A stretch of 64,000 nt of DNA. It comes from JBBDQZ01 sp040905705. GTDB taxonomy: Bacteria; Bacteroidota; Rhodothermia; Balneolales; Natronogracilivirgulaceae. The notes beneath the pieces are model-generated. The model did no database searches. It was given only the letters and a program-made list of their open reading frames with translations, and was not told the DNA's origin. Positions 1 to 9,025 of this stretch are shown here, in pieces. The DNA is taken from assembly GCA_040905705.1 (NCBI GenBank), contig JBBDQZ010000024.1, positions 80,895 to 144,894 of the forward strand, in the 5' to 3' direction. Numbering within the stretch: the first letter of the stretch is position 1; the number at the start of each line of letters is the position of its first letter. Both the position numbers and the translations under genes were made by a program.

Positions 1-1656
1 CGTCTCAAACAGGAGTATTTTCTTGTCTGTGCCACACTTCAGGATATCATCCGACGATTCAAAAAAGTGCACAACGACTGGCGAAAATTTCCCGATAAAG
101 TAGCGATCCAGTGTAATGATACTCATCCGAATTTAACCATACCCGAACTGATGCGCGTTTTACTGGACAACGAGGGGCTGGATTGGGCGACCGCCTGGGA
201 TATTACGAGCCGTTCTGTTAACTATACCAACCATACTGTACTCCCAGAAGCGCTTGAAACCTGGCCGGTTCCGCTCATGCGAAATCTCTTACCCCGGCAC
301 CTTCAAATCATTTACGAGATTAATAAACGATTCCTGAACCAGGTACGGGATACATTTGGCAATGACGTTAACCGGGTTCGAAGAATGTCGATCATCAGCG
401 AAGGTGAAAACCCCTCCGTCCAGATGGCTACGCTGGGCATCGTGGGATCTAAAAAAGTGAACGGGGTAGCACAACTTCATACTGAGCTGATCAAGAAGAC
501 CATTTTCCATGATTTCTTTGAAATATATCCCGACAAATTCGTGAATATGACCAATGGGATCACTCCGCGACGCTGGCTCAAGCAATGCAATCCCGGCCTT
601 GCTAAACTGATCTCAAATCAAATCGGCGAAAATTGGATAACTAACCTCGATCAACTTCAAAAAATCGACAAACTGGCAGATGACAAGAAATTTCGTGAAC
701 AGTTTTCAGAGATCAAAAAAAACAACAAATATACACTGTCCAAATATATCGAACTCAAGTATGGTGTTAAGCTGAATCCGAATTCCATGTTCGATATTCA
801 GATAAAGCGTATTCACGAATATAAACGTCAGATTTTAGTAGCCCTGCACACAGCCATGCTTTACAACAGGATCAAAGAAAATCCGGACGGTGATTTTCTC
901 CCACGAACCGTGCTTTTTGCGGGAAAAGCCGCTCCGGGTTACTCAATGGCCAAACTACACATCAAATTAATCAACACCATTGCGGAAAAAATTAATAATG
1001 ATCCGGATGTCAAAGATAAATTAACTTGTCTGTTCCTTGAAAATTATAGTGTATCATTAGCTGAGCGATTGATTCCATCCGCCGATTTGTCTGAGCAAAC
1101 GTCAACGGCTGGTATGGAAGCATCCGGTACCGGAAACATGAAGTTTGCACTTAATGGAGCACTAACCATCGGAACCCTGGATGGTGCCAATATCGAAATC
1201 CGGGAAGAAGTAGGGGAAGATAATATTTTCATCTTCGGGCTTACTGACGAAGAAGTGGAACAAAAAAGGCGTGAAGGCTATAATCCCCGGGAATATTACG
1301 AAAGCAACTCAGGTCTACAACAGGTCCTCAACCAGATTCGCGATGGGTTTTTTGAGCCTGAAAATCCCGGACTGTTCCATCCGATTATCCGGACTTTACT
1401 GGATCAGGGCGACTATTTTATGGTACTTGCAGATTTTCAATCCTATGCCGATCAGCAGCATGAAATAGAGAAACTTTACAAAAACCAGAAAGAGTGGATA
1501 AAAAAAACTATCCATAATGTCGCACGAATGGGAAAGTTTTCATCAGACCGTACCATTAACGAATACTGCGAGAAGATTTGGGAATGTAAAAGGATTGATT
1601 CGCCGATCATAAAAAAGCATCGGAAAACCTATCAAAAAAAATCAGAAAAGAAATAG
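1..1656 (+). CDS. glgP: Glycogen/maltodextrin phosphorylase, C-terminal part (5' end outside window)
   Basis: PLP-dependent GT35 phosphorylase that releases glucose-1-phosphate from alpha-1,4-glucans in the cytoplasm. The frame is open from base 1 (starting RLKQEYFLVCATLQD, a typical internal block of the family), so roughly the first third of the protein lies upstream of the window; 551 residues are visible. The block TNGITPRRW and the cofactor motif GTGNMKF are present, with the PLP lysine codon at 1141-1143, followed by the highly conserved NGALTIGTLDGANIEI. The protein ends with a short lysine-rich tail. It converges on tonB, with 120 bp between the two stops and no clear terminator. Family assignment is very secure; the choice between glycogen and maltodextrin as substrate cannot be made from this fragment. 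Confidence 0.95.
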   Translation, partial: RLKQEYFLVCATLQDIIRRFKKVHNDWRKFPDKVAIQCNDTHPNLTIPELMRVLLDNEGLDWATAWDITSRSVNYTNHTVLPEALETWPVPLMRNLLPRHLQIIYEINKRFLNQVRDTFGNDVNRVRRMSIISEGENPSVQMATLGIVGSKKVNGVAQLHTELIKKTIFHDFFEIYPDKFVNMTNGITPRRWLKQCNPGLAKLISNQIGENWITNLDQLQKIDKLADDKKFREQFSEIKKNNKYTLSKYIELKYGVKLNPNSMFDIQIKRIHEYKRQILVALHTAMLYNRIKENPDGDFLPRTVLFAGKAAPGYSMAKLHIKLINTIAEKINNDPDVKDKLTCLFLENYSVSLAERLIPSADLSEQTSTAGMEASGTGNMKFALNGALTIGTLDGANIEIREEVGEDNIFIFGLTDEEVEQKRREGYNPREYYESNSGLQQVLNQIRDGFFEPENPGLFHPIIRTLLDQGDYFMVLADFQSYADQQHEIEKLYKNQKEWIKKTIHNVARMGKFSSDRTINEYCEKIWECKRIDSPIIKKHRKTYQKKSEKK

Positions 1657-1776
1657 CTCGATACCTGGTTACAGAACTTTCACTCCAACTCTGATTAATT
1701 GTTTTACCCTCTTGAATTAATTCCCGTTACGTCAAAAAAACAGCAACGTATTCATCAAATGGAACCGGATGGGTGA

Positions 1777-2613
1777 TTACTCAAGTACAAACCGGAACGT
1801 GATAATGCCATATTGTGATTCCTGCGGGATATTGGATGGGAGTCTAGAAAATCTCCATGTTCTGAGTGTACGAAACACCTCTCTCTCCAGCTCTGGATTC
1901 GCCTTGATTAGCGGTTGTAGCCTTCCAACCGAGCCATCGGGTCGTACTTCAAAACGTACTGAAATCACTGCTTCTGTTTCAGAAACATAGTTCGGCAGAG
2001 GTTGTACTATGGGAGAACGGTTGATATCACCTTCCCATTCCAGCTGGTAGGGCGAAGAGCGGATCGGATCGTTCTCCGACCCCTGGTCGGCATCCACTCT
2101 TCCCCGGATGCCTCTTATATCACCGGTCTCCTCTACGCCTTCCTGCTCCAATTCGTCCTGCTGAGCGGATTCAGGCGTTGCCGTTTCTTCGGTGTTTTCC
2201 GTTTCCTCAGCAAGTTGTGTCGGATCCATACGTTCTGTCTCCGGTGTAGTTACAACTTCCTCCGATACAATATCCTGTTGCTGATCAGGTAAATCAACAT
2301 CCCTCATTGGCTCTTGTTGAACCGGTTCGGGTTGTGGCTCTTCGGCCGGCTCCGGCTGCGGCTCGTCCGTCACTATCTCTGCCGGCTCCGGTCTTGTTTC
2401 CGGTTGTTCCTCCTCCACCCGAGAGAATTCGGTAAGTGTTCCGTCCTGAAACTCTCCCAATGTTACCTCGATAAAAGCCATCCGGTCTTTTGCCTGTGGT
2501 TGAGAAATCATTAACCACGCAAAAATCACCATAACCAGATGCAGAACCGAAGTGATTGAAAGTCCAAATCTTTCTTCCCGGGTAAGTCTATGTATCATGT
2601 CAGCGACTTGCAC
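1777..2613 (-). CDS. tonB: TonB-family energy transducer
   Basis: 278 residues with the TonB layout: a short cytoplasmic N-terminus, one membrane segment (about residues 17-38, SITSVLHLVMVIFAWLMIS), a long periplasmic linker very rich in Pro, Glu and Gln (about 50-190), and a C-terminal TonB domain (about 195-278, containing VSVRFEVRPDGSVG-like beta structure and a final ITFRFVLE strand). It is expected to couple the proton motive force, through ExbB/ExbD, to outer-membrane receptors. Its start overlaps the end of exbD by 14 nt, and the order exbB-exbD-tonB indicates one transcription unit. A TolA-like role in envelope constriction is an alternative, but the C-terminal domain looks like TonB. 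Confidence 0.9.
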   Translation of the reverse strand: MQVADMIHRLTREERFGLSITSVLHLVMVIFAWLMISQPQAKDRMAFIEVTLGEFQDGTLTEFSRVEEEQPETRPEPAEIVTDEPQPEPAEEPQPEPVQQEPMRDVDLPDQQQDIVSEEVVTTPETERMDPTQLAEETENTEETATPESAQQDELEQEGVEETGDIRGIRGRVDADQGSENDPIRSSPYQLEWEGDINRSPIVQPLPNYVSETEAVISVRFEVRPDGSVGRLQPLIKANPELEREVFRTLRTWRFSRLPSNIPQESQYGIITFRFVLE

Positions 2614-3010
2614 GTTCCGTGGCCATTAACATATTCATTTCAAGAGCCCTACCAATATTCATAACGTGAACCGCATCGTCTATTATTGCATTTCTATCTG
2701 CTCGAACCACAAGAGTTGCATTGGGATTTTGTTGATGCTGTTCGCGAATTGATGATGCAATATTGGCTTTAAGGACAGGATTGCCCATGACATAAAAACT
2801 ACCATCACTGGTAATTGATACATTGATAAAATATTGATCGGTTGCCGAAGCCGTTTCAGCTCTGGGTATGTTCACCCTGATTCCAAAATGAGTTACAAAA
2901 GAAGAGGTAAGAAGAAAGAAAATCAAAAGTAGTAATACAATATCGGTCAATGACGCTGCGGCAAAGACCGCCAACGGCTTTTTAACTTCGCTTTCAGTTC
3001 GGAAATTCAT
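2600..3010 (-). CDS. exbD: Biopolymer transport protein ExbD/TolR
   Basis: 136 residues. A short N-terminus (MNFRTESEVKKPL) is followed by one membrane helix (about 13-42) carrying the conserved proton-channel aspartate in SLTDIVLLLLIFFLLTSSF, then a periplasmic domain ending near residue 136. This is the usual size and layout of ExbD/TolR. The ATG overlaps the exbB stop as ATGA, and the 3' end overlaps tonB, so translational coupling is likely. It works with ExbB in the inner membrane to drive TonB. ExbD and TolR cannot be separated by sequence alone; the adjacent tonB favours ExbD. Confidence 0.92.
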   Translation of the reverse strand: MNFRTESEVKKPLAVFAAASLTDIVLLLLIFFLLTSSFVTHFGIRVNIPRAETASATDQYFINVSITSDGSFYVMGNPVLKANIASSIREQHQQNPNATLVVRADRNAIIDDAVHVMNIGRALEMNMLMATERASR

Positions 3011-3744
3011 TGCGGTATAGCCTCTTTCTCTTTTTTATTTGCTGGTTTTTGCAATAACTCAATAAACTCTGTAGACGAATCTTCCAGGTCAAAAATCATG
3101 CGATTCATACGCCCCAGCAAGTAGTTATAAAAACCATAGGCGATGATCCCGACCGCCAATCCCGATGCCGTTGTAATTAATGCTTCCCAGATTCCACCAG
3201 CAAGTACACTCGGATTCACATTTCCTTCAAGGGTCTGTATTTGTTGGAAGGCCTGAATCATACCGGTTACCGTACCAAGGAAACCAAGTAGTGGAGCAAC
3301 GCCGGCAATAGTAGCCAACCAATCCATTTTTTTTTCGAGTAGATGAACTTCTCTCTTTCCTGCGTTTTTAATGGCATCATCAATATCCTGTATCGGTCTG
3401 CCCAGACGTTTAATGCCTTGTTTCATGATCCGGGCAAACGGCTTGTTCATTTCATCGCAATAGGCCAAAGCACGTTTCATCTCTCCGTTTTTCAAAATAT
3501 CTTCCAGACTATTCAAAAATCGCTGATTGTCCATTCCCGAATTGGCAAGTACTCTCCAACGCTCTGCAATAACATAAATCGCCAGTAACGAAAGCAGAGT
3601 AATGGGTATCATCACAAATCCACCATCAAACAACATTTGAAGCATGGAAATTCGCTCCGGATCAGCTATAATTTGCTGAAGGGTATCTTCTGCAACTTCA
3701 TCTTGCAGAAAAATGGCCGAAAAAATTAAAAATACAGATGACAT
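3007..3744 (-). CDS. exbB: ExbB/TolQ/MotA family proton channel
   Basis: Inner-membrane proton-channel subunit of the TonB energy-transduction complex. About 245 residues from the ATG at 3744; a longer in-frame GTG start at 3789 exists, but the ATG places a hydrophobic leader (MSSVFLIFSAIFLQ) at the N-terminus and is preferred. Neither start has a clear Shine-Dalgarno sequence. Three further membrane segments follow: FVMIPITLLSLLAIYVIAE, then WLATIAGVAPLLGFLGTVTG with the family GxxGTVxGM signature, then ITTASGLAVGIIAYGFYNYL. The conserved cytoplasmic loop lies between the first and second. It overlaps exbD by 4 nt (ATGA). Assignment to the family is secure. Confidence 0.93.
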   Translation of the reverse strand: MSSVFLIFSAIFLQDEVAEDTLQQIIADPERISMLQMLFDGGFVMIPITLLSLLAIYVIAERWRVLANSGMDNQRFLNSLEDILKNGEMKRALAYCDEMNKPFARIMKQGIKRLGRPIQDIDDAIKNAGKREVHLLEKKMDWLATIAGVAPLLGFLGTVTGMIQAFQQIQTLEGNVNPSVLAGGIWEALITTASGLAVGIIAYGFYNYLLGRMNRMIFDLEDSSTEFIELLQKPANKKEKEAIPQ

Positions 3745-3876
3745 GGAATATGATAAGTTAAATGGTGAATGGATCAGTAAGCTGGGCACACAGTTGAGGA
3801 TCCGGCAAAACCATTTTGCAGATCAACAAATGCAGTAACCTTTGTGTCATCAGCGTCCTGTTATTTATTATCTTGA

Positions 3877-5229
3877 TTAACGAATCCTGATAATAAAATT
3901 ATTACTTTTGTAAGGTTCGGGTAAATTGGAGATAGCCTCTTCTGCATCAGATACATTTTCAAACTGGCCTACACCTACTCTCCAGGTTTGCCTTCCGTTG
4001 GGAAGTGTCGCTTGCCACATTGTCGCTTTAAATCCTTCCTCCTGAAGCCGGTTTTTTTCAATTTGTGCCCTGTTTTCACTGACAATCGAATGCAGCACAA
4101 TGGTGTATGAACCGTACAAGAGATCACCTTCCTCCATACCCATCAAACCAAATGGAGAAGCATCAATTCCATCTTCCAAAGCATCAATTCCATCTTCCGA
4201 AGCATCAGGCTCTGCAATCTCATCACTTACCAGAGGTACTTCCGGCGAATCCGTCTGTTGCTCTGTTATCATTTGTTCTATTCGATTTTTTTGAGCCAGG
4301 AACCAGCCTTCAAAATGGAAATACAACATAGCAGCAAGTATGATTGCTGCTACAAAAATAGGTAACATCCAGATTTTTGAATTGCTTTTATCTGCTCTTC
4401 TTCGTTTATCCGAGACCTTTGTATTCTTCTTTACCCCACCCGAGTCTGAACCAGAAACACGAACGGCATCGGTGAAACCGGTTGAGGTTTCTTTTTCAGG
4501 CGCCGTAGCTTTACGGGGCACATCATCGGCTTTTTTGCCAGTCTTTGTAACTTCTTTATCTGCCTTCTTATCAGTCTTTTCGTCAACGTTAATACCTGTC
4601 TTGCTATTCTTTCCAGTGCCTGAATCTTGATTTACAGCATCTTTTTTATCTTTGTCAAGCCTGGCCTCCATTTTACTATCATCGGTCTCCTCTTGCTTCA
4701 AGATGGATTTTTTTTCCCCCGAATCAAATTCATCCAACACATCAAACGGATCATGAAAATCTGAATCCGCACTATCCAGTCCGAAAAAAGGATCTTCATC
4801 TTCCAGCTTTTCCTTGTGAGATATCGACGTTTCCGGTGGTTTTTCTTTTTTCGATTCCTCTTCAGGTGATTTTACTTCCTGCTCTGTTTTGACTTCTCCA
4901 CTTTCTGTCTTGTCGTCATGCGACTTGTCTTTCTCGTCTTCCGCTTTACCAATCTTGCTTGCATATGCAGGGAGAATTTCAATAGGTTTCATACCTGCAT
5001 ATTTATAATTCACTTCTAAAGCCAGCTCGTTTTCCGGGGAAAACGACCATTCTCCTTTTACCAAAGAAAAGGTACCCAGCCCGGCAACATGATATTCTCC
5101 GTTCTCTTTTGCACCTTTTTTAACCGCCTCTACCCATGCCGCAAGATTTTCAGATGCCAGTTTTTCATCGATTTTTAACTCTGTTGCCAGTAACGTAATC
5201 AGATCCTTATAAGATAATTTCATCTCCAT
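3877..5229 (-). CDS. HU-like domain / SPOR domain membrane protein
   Basis: 450 residues in three parts. Residues 1-90 form a HU/CCDC81-like domain (LITLLATELKIDEKLASENL, then YHVAGLGTFSLV). Residues about 95-285 are a highly charged Lys/Glu/Asp low-complexity linker. One membrane helix at about 290-310 (MLPIFVAAIILAAMLYFHF) is followed by a C-terminal SPOR domain (about 370-450, YGSYTIVLHSIVSENRAQ ... WRVGVGQFENVSDAEEA). SPOR domains bind denuded septal peptidoglycan, so a cytoplasmic HU-like domain tethered to the septum or envelope is inferred. An in-frame 21-bp repeat encodes the DALEDGI duplication before the SPOR domain. The upstream HU-like gene ends 6 nt before its start. The function is a family-level guess; the domain reading is good. 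Confidence 0.8.
   Translation of the reverse strand: MEMKLSYKDLITLLATELKIDEKLASENLAAWVEAVKKGAKENGEYHVAGLGTFSLVKGEWSFSPENELALEVNYKYAGMKPIEILPAYASKIGKAEDEKDKSHDDKTESGEVKTEQEVKSPEEESKKEKPPETSISHKEKLEDEDPFFGLDSADSDFHDPFDVLDEFDSGEKKSILKQEETDDSKMEARLDKDKKDAVNQDSGTGKNSKTGINVDEKTDKKADKEVTKTGKKADDVPRKATAPEKETSTGFTDAVRVSGSDSGGVKKNTKVSDKRRRADKSNSKIWMLPIFVAAIILAAMLYFHFEGWFLAQKNRIEQMITEQQTDSPEVPLVSDEIAEPDASEDGIDALEDGIDASPFGLMGMEEGDLLYGSYTIVLHSIVSENRAQIEKNRLQEEGFKATMWQATLPNGRQTWRVGVGQFENVSDAEEAISNLPEPYKSNNFIIRIR
4161..4208. repeat. Short in-frame tandem repeat (21-bp period)
   Basis: Two and a partial third copies of a 21-bp unit beginning GCATCAATTCCATCTTCC. It encodes the repeated peptide EDGIDAL/DAS in the linker of the HU-SPOR protein. 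The copies differ by about one base, and the repeat keeps frame. Confidence 0.8.
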
Positions 5230-5235
5230 CTCCCA

Positions 5236-5433
5236 TTAATCCGAACGGAATGTTATAATATCTGCTGGCGGAGCCAACAATACACGGCCATCTTTTTCCT
5301 GGCGATGATCCTGTTTCCGATGAAAAATTGAAAATACCCCCAAATTTTTCAATTCAACCTCCTGGTGCTGTTTGAGCGCCTTTGCAATCAGGGCTGTAAT
5401 TTTTTGTTCTGTTTCTTTTTGTGTCATAGCCAT
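5236..5433 (-). CDS. Small HU-like protein
   Basis: 65 residues from the ATG at 5431-5433, which overlaps the stop of the upstream outer-membrane protein gene as TAATG, so coupling is likely; a second ATG lies two codons inside. The sequence (KITALIAKALKQHQEVELKN, then LGVFSIFHRK and LAPPADIITFRSD) follows the middle of HU/IHF proteins: second helix, GxF beta turn and arm. It lacks most of the first helix and the C-terminal helix, making it shorter than the usual ~90-residue HU. It sits directly before the HU-SPOR gene. It may be a separated partner domain of that protein rather than a classical nucleoid protein. Confidence 0.65.
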   Translation of the reverse strand: MAMTQKETEQKITALIAKALKQHQEVELKNLGVFSIFHRKQDHRQEKDGRVLLAPPADIITFRSD

Positions 5434-7160
5434 TACCAGTGCAAGGTTATTCCCCCGGATAATTGAAAAGGTCGTTCTTTGTAGTCTTGCCAAACTTCAT
5501 ATTCCTTATTCAGGATATTTAGTACCTTGACAAAAGCTCCGAACCGATTATGCAAACGGATATCTGTTTGGGCTCCAAGCTGGACAAACCCGTCGATGTC
5601 AACCTCTTCCAAATATGTTTTACGTTGCCCTATCAAGTCAAGCCATATGGATATATCCAGCCAGCTTATCGGACTGGAAATAACATGCGTTGAACCTCTC
5701 CAACGGGGAACATACGGAATTTCTCCGGATGGAACGATATCTTCATTTACTGAAGAATAATTTAATCCCAGTTCAACGGCTATCAAAGTTTCTATCACCG
5801 GCAATGATTGTGAAAAACCGGAATACCATTCAACCTGTGTTGCTTCTTCAACATAACTATACCGATAATACGGATTAGTAATCTCTTCATAGCGCATGAA
5901 AAACCCATTATTATAATACTGCCAGTAATCCAGTCCCGTATATACCTTAAGGTTACCGATCAACTTCAAATCACTATGGAGATTGATATTCAGCCCTCTT
6001 TCATGTTCCAGATCGGTATCTGATTGTATAAAAAAACGATTCCTGGATTGCAGTTTTGCAAGCGAAGGATCATTTACAAATCCGCGAATCCAAATAGCGG
6101 CACTAACTCTTTCAGGTCGATAAAACTGATAACGGATGTCCGGATACAAATATAGATCAAACTCGTTAACAGGGTCATATAACTGATATAAACGGAGCCA
6201 GGCTTCCACTGTGTGAGAAGTACCAAACCGTTGATGATAACGCGCACCAAAACTGTTGGTCAACCAGTATTGATTTGTGTTTTCAGCTGTATCGTAGAAG
6301 GCTCCGGATGCTTCAACCCGGACACCAAAAACTTGTTCCATTAGCCTTCCTTCCCAAAATCGGTTGATATGCACACGATATTTCGTTTCATCGGATTGTA
6401 ACACTTCGTCCACCGGCATACCGGCACGAATAGAAAAACGATCCAAAGAAAGGGCTGACTGCCAACCACGGTAAGCATTTTTTAAATTTTGCCAACGTAC
6501 TTCAGCACCTAAGGAATGATGAGAAATTCTTTGTGGATCAGAGTCTGTAATTGTGGGCGGCAGCAAGAGTGAATCACTTACCAAGTATGGTGAATAATTA
6601 TTTGATGAAGACCCCTTCATTCCTGCACCCCAGCGATTTGCTCCGGATTGTTTTGTCCACTGAAGCTCCCCTGCCAGATCGCGATAGGAACTGAAATCCC
6701 GATCACCTGTGGAAGAATGATGGCTTAAATCCAGCAATACACTTTCACTCTGTCGAAGCGGTGTCTCCGCTATGAATGTCAATTCAGGAGTATTATAAGC
6801 TCCATATCCAACTCTTGAAAATACTACTCTTCGGTTGGCAAATTGAATGAATCGTTGCTCTGGTTTTAATGCCGGTTCCAGATCGCTAATGGGAATGGCG
6901 GCCACGATCTCATCATCTGATTCCAAAAATGGCATCCGATCCGGATCCACACGAAAAATACCGGGCCTGGGGTCAAAACCTAAAACGGGTTGTCGGGATA
7001 AACCCGGGAAACTTGCTTCAAAATCTCCACGAATTTCTATGTCTTGCGGATCAATATCCGGCAAGAGTGATGTTCTATCATTTTGCTGTTGCGCCACTAT
7101 CGGTGAAACGTGGATCAACAGTAGAACAAGGTTTAGGGGTATTATCAATTGCAAATGCAT
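5433..7160 (-). CDS. Predicted outer-membrane beta-barrel protein (TonB-receptor-like)
   Basis: 575 residues with a signal peptide (MHLQLIIPLNLVLLLIHVSPIVAQ). After an N-terminal stretch of about 100 residues there is a long run of alternating aromatic/polar strands typical of an outer-membrane barrel, ending in a terminal strand PFQLSGGITLHW. The last ~60 residues (FGAFVKVLNILNKEYEVWQD) strongly resemble the C-terminal end of TonB-dependent receptors. No clear plug domain or TonB box is visible, so it is not called a full receptor. It lies upstream of the HU-like genes and exbB-exbD-tonB, all on the same strand. Ligand unknown. Confidence 0.65.
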   Translation of the reverse strand: MHLQLIIPLNLVLLLIHVSPIVAQQQNDRTSLLPDIDPQDIEIRGDFEASFPGLSRQPVLGFDPRPGIFRVDPDRMPFLESDDEIVAAIPISDLEPALKPEQRFIQFANRRVVFSRVGYGAYNTPELTFIAETPLRQSESVLLDLSHHSSTGDRDFSSYRDLAGELQWTKQSGANRWGAGMKGSSSNNYSPYLVSDSLLLPPTITDSDPQRISHHSLGAEVRWQNLKNAYRGWQSALSLDRFSIRAGMPVDEVLQSDETKYRVHINRFWEGRLMEQVFGVRVEASGAFYDTAENTNQYWLTNSFGARYHQRFGTSHTVEAWLRLYQLYDPVNEFDLYLYPDIRYQFYRPERVSAAIWIRGFVNDPSLAKLQSRNRFFIQSDTDLEHERGLNINLHSDLKLIGNLKVYTGLDYWQYYNNGFFMRYEEITNPYYRYSYVEEATQVEWYSGFSQSLPVIETLIAVELGLNYSSVNEDIVPSGEIPYVPRWRGSTHVISSPISWLDISIWLDLIGQRKTYLEEVDIDGFVQLGAQTDIRLHNRFGAFVKVLNILNKEYEVWQDYKERPFQLSGGITLHW

Positions 7161-7309
7161 TCTGTAGAATCTAAATTTTTCAGGAGACAGAATTAAAACG
7201 TATTCATTAAAAAAAACTGTTACTGTAATTTAAATCAGCTACTAATTTCATCTTTTTATTTTGACAACGCGTGTGGCACAACAACGATTCAAAGCAGAAA
7301 CAGCGTAAT

Positions 7310-8335
7310 TTAAGTATGTTGATCGACTTTAGAAGCGGATCTATTGACGGCCAGAATGATCGGTGTGAAAATCAAAATAATAATCATCATCACCAAATGT
7401 GTGACAATAGTGTAGCTTATTCCAACCGCTTCCGGTACCGCAAAGAACAATACCAATGCTCTGCTTACAAACAAATGATACGTTCCGATACCACCCGGGG
7501 AAGGGAGTGACATTCCGAGAGCGGAAACCATTGTAATGATCAGAGCCTCCCTCATTCCGAGCCCGTAATCGACATGCATGTCAAATGCGGTAAATGGGAT
7601 GTAGGTCATCAACACATAACAAAACCAGATTCCTGCCGTCAATAACAGGAATAACGGCCAGTTTTTCACAGCCCGGATACTCAAAAGTCCCTGGATAAAA
7701 TTATTAAATATATCATTGGTCAAATTCATCAATCTGTAGATTGACGGAATCCATCTACCCAACATCAGCATGAGTTGATACAGTAAATAAAGTACCAGCA
7801 GAATGATACTCAGTACTAAACCCATGAAAAGCATTCCATCAAGACTCAGCAGTGTCTGCATCCATTTAACCGGGTTCACTCCTAATAGTGATACAATGAT
7901 CCTGAAGTCCGTGATCAGGTAAATAAAGATAAATATCACTATTGCCAGCATTACAAAAAGATCCAGTGCACGCTCCAGCAGCACGGTACCCATCAGTTTA
8001 GACCTACTTATCTGTTCTTTATTTCCCACATAAACCGAACGGGTAACTTCTCCGAGACGAGGAACAGCATAGTTTACCAGATATCCAAGCATGACTCCGC
8101 TAAACAGGGTTACCCTACTTGTATTTGTCCCGTTCTGTTCCATAAGTTGCTTCCATCGTTCTGCCCTCAAATAGTGACTAAACAGTGATACCGCTATAAA
8201 AGGTACAAGCCAGTGATAGGTAAGCCTGTTCATAGTCAAACGAATATCGACATACGATATATCCTTAAGTGCAAGCCACAAAAAGAGAACGGCAATGGTA
8301 ATACTGATCAGGACACGTAAATACTTTTTTACCAT
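7310..8335 (-). CDS. Lysylphosphatidylglycerol synthase-type transmembrane protein (UPF0104 family)
   Basis: 341-residue polytopic inner-membrane protein matching the membrane domain of MprF/AglD-like proteins (pfam03706 type). About eight hydrophobic segments are visible, starting with LISITIAVLFLWLALKDISY. Family features include YLRAERWKQLM after the second helix, GYLVNYAVPRLGEVTRS (conserved Asn/Pro/Arg/Gly/Glu) and SLPSPGGIGTYHLF near the C-terminus. Homologues flip or modify lipids, but this copy lacks the soluble aminoacyl-transferase domain, so the substrate is unknown. It starts 6 nt downstream of the LolA-like gene, which suggests cotranscription with ftsK and the LolA-like gene. 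Confidence 0.82.
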   Translation of the reverse strand: MVKKYLRVLISITIAVLFLWLALKDISYVDIRLTMNRLTYHWLVPFIAVSLFSHYLRAERWKQLMEQNGTNTSRVTLFSGVMLGYLVNYAVPRLGEVTRSVYVGNKEQISRSKLMGTVLLERALDLFVMLAIVIFIFIYLITDFRIIVSLLGVNPVKWMQTLLSLDGMLFMGLVLSIILLVLYLLYQLMLMLGRWIPSIYRLMNLTNDIFNNFIQGLLSIRAVKNWPLFLLLTAGIWFCYVLMTYIPFTAFDMHVDYGLGMREALIITMVSALGMSLPSPGGIGTYHLFVSRALVLFFAVPEAVGISYTIVTHLVMMIIILIFTPIILAVNRSASKVDQHT

Positions 8336-8341
8336 GCCGTT

Positions 8342-9025
8342 TTATTTTCGTAAATCGATGATATCCGCATCCTCCGGGTAATCCAGAAGAAAATGAGCTT
8401 TCGAATGCTCCTGATAAACAGCATTCTGAAATATGGTTTTAAATTCGTTATCCATCTGGTCAACAGCATTGATTTGCAACGGTACAAGGGCACGGTCCAG
8501 CAAAATTCTCACTTCCAGAAAAATCTCAAACGGATCATCGGGATTCAGTATGATTTCCACCGAATTTTCTGTACGGTTAATACCGGTTACTGTATAAATC
8601 TCATCACTTTCTGAAAAAAAACGAGAAGGTGCAAAATCATCTTCCTCCGGCACATACCGGCTTATGACCAGTTTGTTTTGTCGTGCATTGTAGACCCTTG
8701 ATATTGCCCCGTCCACAAGTACAACCTGTTGATCAGCACTGATTTTATAACTGTTTTTCGAAATCCAGATCGTACCTTCGGTGACTTCTGTTTGACCGGT
8801 GTATGAATCTGTGAATTCGTGAATCATTGCTGCGTGGAGAACTTTGCCATCACTAAATTGCTGTCGGACTTGTTCCAGTTCTGTCGGTATATCAGAGGGC
8901 TCCTCTGTAACATCTGTAAAGGTCCCGGAGGAATCGTATAAAACGTATCCACTCAAAAGTAACACCGAAAAAATTACGGTCGCAAAGTTATTAAAGACCT
9001 GCCTTGTTAATTTTGAATTACTCAT
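8342..9025 (-). CDS. lolA: LolA-like outer-membrane lipoprotein carrier protein
   Basis: 227 residues with an N-terminal hydrophobic signal/anchor (about 10-30, NFATVIFSVLLLSGYVLY). The mature part has the LolA fold pattern: alternating strands with TEGTIWISKNSYKISADQQVVLVDG (opening portion of the half-barrel) and later FEIFLEVRILLDRALVPLQI. LolA carries lipoproteins across the periplasm. Its start overlaps the ftsK stop by 8 nt; ftsK-lolA is a widely conserved pair, which supports the call. The protein is slightly longer than E. coli LolA (~200), mainly at the N-terminus. The divergent sequence leaves some doubt about a strict LolA function. Confidence 0.75.
   Translation of the reverse strand: MSNSKLTRQVFNNFATVIFSVLLLSGYVLYDSSGTFTDVTEEPSDIPTELEQVRQQFSDGKVLHAAMIHEFTDSYTGQTEVTEGTIWISKNSYKISADQQVVLVDGAISRVYNARQNKLVISRYVPEEDDFAPSRFFSESDEIYTVTGINRTENSVEIILNPDDPFEIFLEVRILLDRALVPLQINAVDQMDNEFKTIFQNAVYQEHSKAHFLLDYPEDADIIDLRK

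Noticed and set aside
4107..4331. 74-codon plus-strand ORF with repeated peptide
   Set aside because: It reads the tandem repeat of the HU-SPOR gene on the opposite strand; the minus-strand frame has recognisable domains.
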